Below, piece by piece: positions 58,674-64,000 of a stretch of 64,000 nucleotides of DNA. A program made the translations under genes and the position numbers. Position 1 is the first letter of the stretch, and each line of letters opens with the position of its first letter. Origin of the DNA: Bosea vaviloviae (lineage in GTDB: Bacteria > Pseudomonadota > Alphaproteobacteria > Rhizobiales > Beijerinckiaceae). The stretch spans positions 4,083,001 through 4,147,000 of the forward strand of contig NZ_CP017147.1 in the NCBI RefSeq assembly GCF_001741865.1, read 5' to 3'. The notes under the pieces are model-generated. The model did no database searches. It saw only the letters and a list, made by a program, of their open reading frames with translations, and was not told the DNA's origin.

Positions 58674-58954
58674 TTCTGGATCTTCGTCACCGTGATCTGG
58701 CCGTTGACGCGCTCTGCCGTGAACTTGACCTTGTCGCCAGCCTTGATGGTCTTGAGCATGGCCGGGTCGGCCGCCTTGAACACCATCGTCATGCCGTCCA
58801 TGTCGAGGTTCTTGATCGGGCCATGGTCGAGCGTGATCTTGCCCTGCTCGACATCGATCTTCTTGACGGTGGCGCTGACCAGAGGGGCGTCCTGGGCCAG
58901 AACCGGACTGGCGAGTAGCGCGGTCAGGGCGAATGCGGAGAAAATGGTACGCAT
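58670..58954 (-). CDS. cusF: CusF-like periplasmic copper chaperone
   Basis: The 94-residue protein has a signal peptide (FSAFALTALLASPVLAQ) and the CusF small beta-barrel: VKKIDVEQGKITLDHGPIKN, DMDGMTMVFKAAD and VKFTAERVNGQITVTKIQK. The metal ligands His in LDHGPI and the two Met in MDGMTMVF are present, as is a following Phe in place of Trp. It hands Cu+/Ag+ to CusB. AAGGAG precedes the ATG at 58954. Confidence 0.92.
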   Translation of the reverse strand: MRTIFSAFALTALLASPVLAQDAPLVSATVKKIDVEQGKITLDHGPIKNLDMDGMTMVFKAADPAMLKTIKAGDKVKFTAERVNGQITVTKIQK

Positions 58955-58989
58955 GGTGGATCTCCTTGATGATCTGAAGGCGAGCAGCG

Positions 58990-59484
58990 TCACTTGACGA
59001 TGATCTTGCCGGTCATGCCGGCTTCGCGATGGCCCGGGATGAGGCAGGAGAAGTCGAATTCCCCGACCTTGGTGAACTGCCAGACGATCTCGCCGGTCTT
59101 CTTCGGCATAAGGCGCTTGGCGTTCGGGTCGTCATGCTCCATGTCGGGGTTCTTCTGCATCTCGATCGCGTGCTTGAGGTTTTCCTCAAGCGTCGCCAGC
59201 ACGAGTTCGTGATCGAGCTCGCCATTGTTGCGCATGACCAGCTTGATCTGCTCCCCACGGCGGACCTCAATCCGGTCCGGGATGAAGGCCATCTTGCCGT
59301 CCCTCTCGCTCATCGTCACCTGCACAAGCCGCGCCGGCTTCTTGGCGTCGCCTGGCTTGCCGTAAGCGGTTTCCTCGGCTGCTCCATGGCTGTGCCCAGC
59401 ACCGCCGGGCCCAGCCAGGCCAATGCCCGTCGAGAGCGCCAGAGCAGCGATCGCGCTTAGGCTAATCAGTCTTATCCGCATCAT
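58990..59484 (-). CDS. Cupredoxin-like exported copper protein
   Basis: The 164-residue protein has a signal peptide (LISLSAIAALALSTGIGLAG), a His-rich linker (AGHSHGAAEETAYG) and a plastocyanin-like domain (IPDRIEVRRGEQIKLVMRNN, GELDHELVLATLE, then SCLIPGHREAGMTGKIIV). The type 1 copper ligands His, Cys, His and Met are all in place. GAGGAA precedes tandem ATGs at 59484. It follows the multicopper oxidase and probably binds or shuttles copper for it. Confidence 0.9.
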   Translation of the reverse strand: MMRIRLISLSAIAALALSTGIGLAGPGGAGHSHGAAEETAYGKPGDAKKPARLVQVTMSERDGKMAFIPDRIEVRRGEQIKLVMRNNGELDHELVLATLEENLKHAIEMQKNPDMEHDDPNAKRLMPKKTGEIVWQFTKVGEFDFSCLIPGHREAGMTGKIIVK

Positions 59485-59513
59485 CTTAGGTTCCTCATTT
59501 TGAAAGAGAGAGT

Positions 59514-60947
59514 TCAGTGATTGGAATGGCCCCCCGCCTTGGCGGGTATGGGTGTGCCGTCGGCGGCAAGCGCAGGCTTGCGCGGATCCTTGACCTGCCA
59601 ATCGACAGAATCGAGGCCGCTGTCGGGACCGCTCGTGCGCGGCGCCTCCGCCAGTTTCTGGCCCTTGTATTCGAAGGCGACAGTGCCTTCCGGGTTCTTG
59701 AACCAGCCGGGGTCCTTGTAGTCGTTGGCAGCCAGCCCCTCGCGGACCTTCACCACCGAGAACATGCCTCCCATCTCGACGGGACCGAACTGGGCATAGC
59801 CGGTCATCATCGGAAGCGTGTTTGCGGGCCCCTGCATCTCCATCGACCCCATCTCGCCCATGCCGTTGGAACCCATCGGCATGTAGCCGGGAGCGATCTT
59901 CGCGATGCGCTTGGCCAGGTCCTTCTTGTTCACGCCGATATAGGTCTTCACCGAATGGCCCATGGCGTTCATCGTGTGGTGCGATTTGTGGCAGTGGATC
60001 GCCCAGTCGCCCGGCTCGTCGGCGACGAAGTCGAAGGCTCGCATCTGCCCGACCGCGCAGTCGATCGAGACCTCGGGCCACGCCGCCGCCGGATCGACCC
60101 AGCCGCCATCGGTGCCCGAGACCTTGAATTCGTAGCCGTGCATGTGGATCGGATGGTTGGTCATGGTCAGGTTGCCGAAGCGGATCCTGACCTTGTCGTT
60201 CTTGGCGACGACGAAGGGGTCGATTCCGGGGAAGGCGCGGCTGTTCCAGGTCCAGAGGTTGAAATCGAGCATCGTATTGACCTTGGGCACGTAAGAGCCG
60301 GCCTCGATGTCGAAGGCGTTGAGCAGGAAGACGAAGTCGCGATCCACGCGACGGAAGGCGGGATCCTTCGGATGGACGACGAGGAAGCCCATCATGCCCA
60401 TCGCCATCTGCACCATCTCGTCGGAGTGGGGGTGGTACATGAAGGTGCCGGAGCGGCGCATCTGGAACTCGTAGACGAAGGTCTTCCCGGGCGGGATGTG
60501 CGGCTGGGTCAGACCGCCGACGCCGTCCATGCCGTTGGGAAGGCGCTGGCCGTGCCAATGCACGGCGGTGTTCTCGGGCAGCTTGTTCGTGACGAAAATG
60601 CGGACGTTGTCGCCCTCGACCGCCTCGATGGTCGGCCCCGGCGACTGGCCGTTATAGCCCCAGAGATGCGCCTTCATGCCCGGCGCGATCTCGCGGATCA
60701 CCGGCTCGGCGACGAGATGGAACTCCTTCCAGTTGCCGTTCATCCGCCAGGGCAGGGACCAGCCGTTCAATGTCACGACGGGTTGGTAGTCCGGGCCTGT
60801 CGTCGGCGCCTTCGGCGCTTGCGTTTCCGGGCTTTTGGTCGAGGCCGCTTCCGGGATGCTGGCCGCCTGTGCGCGGCCGCTGACGAGGCCGCCGGCCGCG
60901 ACGACGAAGCCCGATGCTCCGACGAAGCCTCTGCGTGATAGCGTCAT
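59514..60947 (-). CDS. Multicopper oxidase (Tat-exported, cuproxidase-like)
   Basis: The 477-residue enzyme has a twin-arginine signal (MTLSRRGFVGASGFVVAAGG). Four copper motifs are complete: VHWHGQ, MYHPHSDE, HPIHMHGYEF and HCHKSHHTMNAMGHS, the last holding the Cys-His ligands of the T1 and trinuclear sites. A Met-rich end (YMPMGSNGMGEMGSMEMQG, MMTGYAQFGPVEMGGMF) suggests Cu+ binding and cuprous oxidation. AGGAGAG precedes the ATG. It lies between the TolC-like and cupredoxin genes. Confidence 0.95.
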   Translation of the reverse strand: MTLSRRGFVGASGFVVAAGGLVSGRAQAASIPEAASTKSPETQAPKAPTTGPDYQPVVTLNGWSLPWRMNGNWKEFHLVAEPVIREIAPGMKAHLWGYNGQSPGPTIEAVEGDNVRIFVTNKLPENTAVHWHGQRLPNGMDGVGGLTQPHIPPGKTFVYEFQMRRSGTFMYHPHSDEMVQMAMGMMGFLVVHPKDPAFRRVDRDFVFLLNAFDIEAGSYVPKVNTMLDFNLWTWNSRAFPGIDPFVVAKNDKVRIRFGNLTMTNHPIHMHGYEFKVSGTDGGWVDPAAAWPEVSIDCAVGQMRAFDFVADEPGDWAIHCHKSHHTMNAMGHSVKTYIGVNKKDLAKRIAKIAPGYMPMGSNGMGEMGSMEMQGPANTLPMMTGYAQFGPVEMGGMFSVVKVREGLAANDYKDPGWFKNPEGTVAFEYKGQKLAEAPRTSGPDSGLDSVDWQVKDPRKPALAADGTPIPAKAGGHSNH

Positions 60948-60967
60948 GGCTCTCTCCTGTCAGATCA

Positions 60968-62446
60968 TTAATGGGCCGGGGCGCCGCCATCGGAGGCGGC
61001 GGCAACCGCGCTTCCGGGGGAGCCTCCACCGCTGCCGCCGCCGCCGATGACGACATGTTTCAAGTCGACGGACGCGATCCAGAAATCGCGCCGCGCTTCG
61101 ACCGCCTGGGCGTTGCTGAGAATCCGCGCCCGCGCATCGACGATCAGCGTCGTCACGTCGATCAGCATGCCGCTGTACTGCAGCAGGGACTCGTCCTGGA
61201 TCACCTTGCGCAGCGGCAGCACCTGGTTCTGATAGTGTCTGGCGATGTCCCAGGTGCCGCGATAACCGGTATAGGCCTCGCGCGCCTCGGAGCGGATGTT
61301 CACGGCCTTTTCAGCTAGGCGATTGGCGCTGGCGAGATAGGTTTGTTCGGCTGCTGCGACCTTGGATTGGCCGAAATCGAACAGTGGGATCTCGAATTCG
61401 AGTTCGAGTGTCTTCAGGTTACGCTTCTCGCGATCGACCTGGACGGCGCCATCGCCATCGACGGTGAAGGTATTTTTGCGGTCCGCCGTACGACGTCCGA
61501 GCAAGTCGACATCGTTGACGAAGCGCGTCGCCTGGGTGAGGCCCAGCCTCTTAGCGAGGATGTCGAGATCGCCGCGCGCGATCTGGAGGTCGAGCCGCTT
61601 CTTCAGAGCCTGCGCCTCGACCTCCTTTGCAGACTGCAGGCGAGCGGGCAGGGGCGGCAGGCTCGCAGGAAGTCGCAGCGCCGTGTCTCTGCCCCAGAGC
61701 CCGAGCAGACGGATCAACCGCTCACGCTCGACCTTCTGCTGCAGCTTGGCCTTGGCAAGCTGCGCTGTGGTCTCGGCATAGAGAGCGTGCTCGCGCGCCT
61801 GTTCGAGCTTGTTCATGCCGCCGGATTCCCCCAGCCGCTTGATCAGTTCCGAGGTTGCCTCCGAGGTCGCAACTGCCTGCTGTAGATAGCCGACCTGCTG
61901 GTTGGCGGCCACGGCGCGATAGAACTGGCGGCGCGTGTCGGCTGCGAGCTTGAATGTGGCGTCGGCCGCCTTGAGCTGCGCATTTCGGAAGGTATCGGCG
62001 GCGATCTCGCGTCGCGCCGGCAGGGTCGCGAGCGCGAACAGGCTGGCCACAACAGTGCGCTCGATCTCCGTCTCCAGCCGCCCGGTCAGACGCGAGACCG
62101 CGAAGCGCGGATTGGGCGGCAGGCTCGCCGCCACCATCTGGGCCTCGGCGAGGCCGAGGTCGTTATACGATGCCTGCAGGCCGCGATTGTTCAGCAGGGC
62201 GATCTGCACGGCCGCATCGGCCGAGACCGCGCCCTTCAGAAGCTTTTCGACACGGGCCTGCGCGGAGATGGCGTCGGCCTCGTTGCTGATCTTGACGGCA
62301 TCCTTGTCGAGCTCCGACAGGGCCAGGAACTGTGCCGTGCCGACGCCGCCATCGGGCGAGAAGGACGCGCAGCCGCCAAGGGCAGCGGTCAGGGCGATGA
62401 GCGAGAGGGCGTGTCGGATACGCTGGAGTCTGATGGAAGCGGTCAC
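60968..62446 (-). CDS. cusC: TolC-family outer-membrane efflux lipoprotein (CusC-like)
   Basis: The 492-residue product starts at GTG and has a lipobox (LIALTAALGGCASF). Two outer-membrane efflux repeats follow with long alpha-helical hairpins (NNRGLQASYNDLGLAEAQMV, NNLE-type LEFEIPLFDFGQSKVAAAEQ). The C-terminal Gly/Ser/Ala-rich tail (GGGGSGGGSPGSAVAAASDG) is unusual. It should be the outer channel for CusBA although that pair lies 10 kb away on the same strand. Confidence 0.9.
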   Translation of the reverse strand: MTASIRLQRIRHALSLIALTAALGGCASFSPDGGVGTAQFLALSELDKDAVKISNEADAISAQARVEKLLKGAVSADAAVQIALLNNRGLQASYNDLGLAEAQMVAASLPPNPRFAVSRLTGRLETEIERTVVASLFALATLPARREIAADTFRNAQLKAADATFKLAADTRRQFYRAVAANQQVGYLQQAVATSEATSELIKRLGESGGMNKLEQAREHALYAETTAQLAKAKLQQKVERERLIRLLGLWGRDTALRLPASLPPLPARLQSAKEVEAQALKKRLDLQIARGDLDILAKRLGLTQATRFVNDVDLLGRRTADRKNTFTVDGDGAVQVDREKRNLKTLELEFEIPLFDFGQSKVAAAEQTYLASANRLAEKAVNIRSEAREAYTGYRGTWDIARHYQNQVLPLRKVIQDESLLQYSGMLIDVTTLIVDARARILSNAQAVEARRDFWIASVDLKHVVIGGGGSGGGSPGSAVAAASDGGAPAH

Positions 62447-62447
62447 G

Positions 62448-62669
62448 TCAGTTCCCCTTCGGCGTGACTTGACGGTTCAGCTCTTCCCAGCCTTTGGGCT
62501 CGACCGGGCGGAAGGTTTTCACACCTCCCGTCACAGGCCGGTAGGTGAGAGCAGGAACGCGTACCGAGGCGTCGGCCGGGCTTGGACCCGTCGCGATCAC
62601 CGGAAGCGCGGCGCAGGCGCCCAGCAGGGTTCCGGCAGCGACAAGCGCGGCCAGCGGCCGAACGCGCAC
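62448..62669 (-). CDS. Small lipoprotein upstream of the TolC-like gene
   Basis: The ~73-residue product has a lipoprotein signal (PLAALVAAGTLLGACAALPV, Cys near 22) and a short Pro-rich mature part (PSPADASVRVPALTYRPVTG, then KGWEELNRQVTPKGN). The start is uncertain: GTG at 62669 gives a normal signal, while an ATG at 62717 adds 16 residues. Its stop is one base before the GTG of the TolC-like gene. Likely anchored in the outer membrane with the efflux channel. Confidence 0.7.
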   Translation of the reverse strand: MRVRPLAALVAAGTLLGACAALPVIATGPSPADASVRVPALTYRPVTGGVKTFRPVEPKGWEELNRQVTPKGN

Positions 62670-62784
62670 GATGAAGCATCGACCTCGGGATTGGGGAACG
62701 GCAGGCAAGAATGGCATCGGCGACGGTCGTTTCCGCTCGTGAATCGGGCTGACATGAAGCTACCCGATGCGGCCGGAACTGTGT

Positions 62785-62800
62785 GTTACATCGTGTTTCA
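62785..62800 (+). promoter_or_regulatory. OmpR-type direct repeat upstream of efflux operon
   Basis: GTTACATCGTGTTTCA shows two half-sites (GTTACA, GTTTCA) with a 4-base gap and 10-base period, as bound by OmpR-type regulators. It lies 68-131 bases before the candidate starts of the small lipoprotein gene. It matches the site at 57645 in layout. Confidence 0.5.
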
Positions 62801-62826
62801 ACGACTCGCAGAGCGCGGGGCAGAGG

Positions 62827-63225
62827 CTATTTGACTGCCTTGCCGCCGAGCGCGCGATAGAGCGTCTCGATGCCGTCGCTGTAGGTAGCGGCTGGAAACT
62901 TATCGCAGAATGCCCGGACGAACGCGATCTGCGCGGAAATCGGAAAGCTCTCGGGCGTGAGTGAGAGGCCATCGTCGACACCGGCAGGCGCGGTCAGCAG
63001 GATGCCGCTCATGTAGCCTTGCCCCCACGCGAAATATTCGCGCTCTTCAAGGGGCCTGTCGGCTATGCTCATCTTGAACTGCGAGCATGACGCCGTGCCC
63101 GTACCGACGATGGCGACGGTTTGTGACATCGCGCCGGAGGCAGAGACCCAAGTCGCGAGCGCCAAGGCGACCGAGAGATTGCCGCGCCGCGCCGCTCGGG
63201 CGTTGATGGGGCCTGACCGCGCCAT
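62827..63225 (-). CDS. Exported protein of unknown function beside sensor kinase
   Basis: The 132-residue product has a signal-like segment (NLSVALALATWVSASGAMSQ) and a small domain with two Cys (GTASCSQFKM, FVRAFCDKFPAATYSDGIET), and SWG-type FAWGQGYMSGILL. The HdeA/Rap-like layout of two Cys around helices is familiar from exported proteins of this group, but no firm family. It starts 3 bases after the kinase stop, so both are co-transcribed. Confidence 0.65.
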   Translation of the reverse strand: MARSGPINARAARRGNLSVALALATWVSASGAMSQTVAIVGTGTASCSQFKMSIADRPLEEREYFAWGQGYMSGILLTAPAGVDDGLSLTPESFPISAQIAFVRAFCDKFPAATYSDGIETLYRALGGKAVK

Positions 63226-63228
63226 CGG

Positions 63229-64000
63229 TCAGGAGTCGATGCCAACCGGTAGTCGGACGGCGGCCCTCAGGCCACGAGGACGTCGATTGTGAAGCTCAAC
63301 ATCGCCGCCGTGGCCACGCAGAACCGTTCTGGCGATCGTCAGGCCTAGGCCAACCCCGCCTGTTTCGCGGCTGCGGGAGGTCTCGATGCGCGTGAATGGG
63401 GCGAAGACCGCCTCAAGTTGATCCTGCGGAATTCCGGGGCCGTCGTCGTCGATCACCACCAAGACGTCACGATCCTTGAGGTCGAGCGTGATATGAGCTT
63501 GCTTGCCGTACCGCACCGCGTTCCAGATCAAGTTGGTGAAAGCCCGTTTCAGGGACAGGTGTCGGCCGCTGACGCGCAGGCGCGGGGGTGCAACGAGCGC
63601 CACGGCGCGACCGGCGTCGACGAAGTCGTCCTTGATCGTCTCCAGAAGGGCGGAAAGGTCGAAATCCCGAACGGGTTCGCTGACCTGCTCGCCGCGCAAG
63701 AACATCAGGCTCGCATCGAGCATCGCCTCCATCTCGTCGAGGTCGGCTTCGATCTCAGGGACCGACGCGTGGCCGTCAAGCTCCGCAGCGCGCAGCCGTA
63801 AACGAGTCAGCGGCGTCTTGAGGTCGTGCGAGACGGCGGCAAGCGTCTGCGTTCTGTCGTCGATCAGACGCTTGATGCGGCGCTGCATGTCGTTGAACGC
63901 CTCCGCCAGGTCGCGCACCTCCTTGGGGCCCTCGACGCGAACCTCGGCGGCTTGGTTGCCAACGAAGGTCTGCCGGGCGGCGTCGCCGAAGATGCGCAAG
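63229..64000 (-). CDS. Sensor histidine kinase, OmpR-partner type (5' part outside window)
   Basis: The C-terminal 256 codons include a HAMP end (EVRDLAEAFNDMQRRIKRLI), HisKA with phospho-acceptor His in AAVSHDLKTPLTRLRLRA, and HATPase boxes (N: NLIWNAVRYG; G1: VIDDDGPGIPQ; G2: GGVGLGLTIA). This architecture pairs with OmpR-type regulators and copper-sensing CusS/CopS kinases share it. The gene continues past the window edge, where its regulator gene is expected. Placement at the head of the copper island suggests it senses periplasmic copper. Confidence 0.9.
   Translation of the reverse strand, partial: LRIFGDAARQTFVGNQAAEVRVEGPKEVRDLAEAFNDMQRRIKRLIDDRTQTLAAVSHDLKTPLTRLRLRAAELDGHASVPEIEADLDEMEAMLDASLMFLRGEQVSEPVRDFDLSALLETIKDDFVDAGRAVALVAPPRLRVSGRHLSLKRAFTNLIWNAVRYGKQAHITLDLKDRDVLVVIDDDGPGIPQDQLEAVFAPFTRIETSRSRETGGVGLGLTIARTVLRGHGGDVELHNRRPRGLRAAVRLPVGIDS

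Noticed and set aside
59517..60938. A 473-codon plus-strand frame opposite the multicopper oxidase
   Set aside because: It is an antisense shadow in high-GC DNA; the minus strand holds all copper motifs.

Overview
The window is a roughly 65% GC chromosome segment from an alphaproteobacterium. IalB-family, DUF1236 and DUF4189 proteins, a phosphonate monoester hydrolase almost identical in layout to the rhizobial enzyme, and a large trimeric autotransporter all point to Hyphomicrobiales (Bosea or a relative is my guess, an inference from gene content and not a measured match). No rRNA, tRNA or CRISPR array was seen.

Layout. 1-6.1 kb: the start of a haem-peroxidase gene cut by the window edge, a NarX/NarL-like two-component pair, an Nramp metal importer (mntH), and a broken peptide-ABC ATPase gene truncated by a dispersed repeat. 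6.2-13.2 kb: a minus-strand surface operon (unknown protein, 1569-residue YadA-like adhesin, IalB protein, one-TM protein, DUF4189 protein). 13.2-22.2 kb: dispersed inverted repeats, a LysR regulator, a UvrD/Rep helicase preceded by a coupled microORF, exported proteins, an IS3 relic, an L,D-transpeptidase and a protein with two HARP-like motifs. 22.6-29.9 kb: a minus-strand operon for phosphonate/phosphodiester use (pehA, solute-binding protein, a 59-codon exported peptide, two ABC ATPases, two permeases).

30.2-39 kb is accessory DNA: an IS3 relic, a DUF3800 protein, a VapBC pair with a decayed toxin, a DUF2384 antitoxin-like protein, and a Tn7-like transposition module whose four genes (TnsA-, TniA/TnsB-, TniB/TnsC- and TniQ-like) overlap end to end, with an operator-like 34-bp palindrome in front. 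39.3-44 kb carries what I consider the best candidate for an undescribed system: a small protein, a soluble AAA+ ATPase fused to an FtsH-type M41 zinc protease but without membrane segments, a 70-residue protein, a metallophosphoesterase and a DUF6634-like protein, all on one strand behind a near-consensus promoter whose spacer is itself a palindrome; an HTH protein is encoded upstream. 44.8-46.7 kb has a compact DUF433/DUF5615 toxin-antitoxin operon that continues through a 29-codon ORF into a winged-helix protein, then small genes separated by two T-run terminators.

47.2-64 kb is a copper/silver resistance island, nearly all on the minus strand: CusA and CusB (with a FixH-like protein and a 41-codon exported peptide inserted by ATGA overlaps), a copper P-type ATPase, DUF305, Cys-rich four-helix copper-storage, DUF411, CusF-like, cupredoxin-like and multicopper oxidase proteins, a TolC-like outer-membrane factor, a small lipoprotein and the 3' part of a sensor kinase. 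Two GTTACA-N4-GTWWCA sites inside the island fit control by an OmpR-type regulator partnered with that kinase. A MerR/CueR relic suggests an older regulator was lost.
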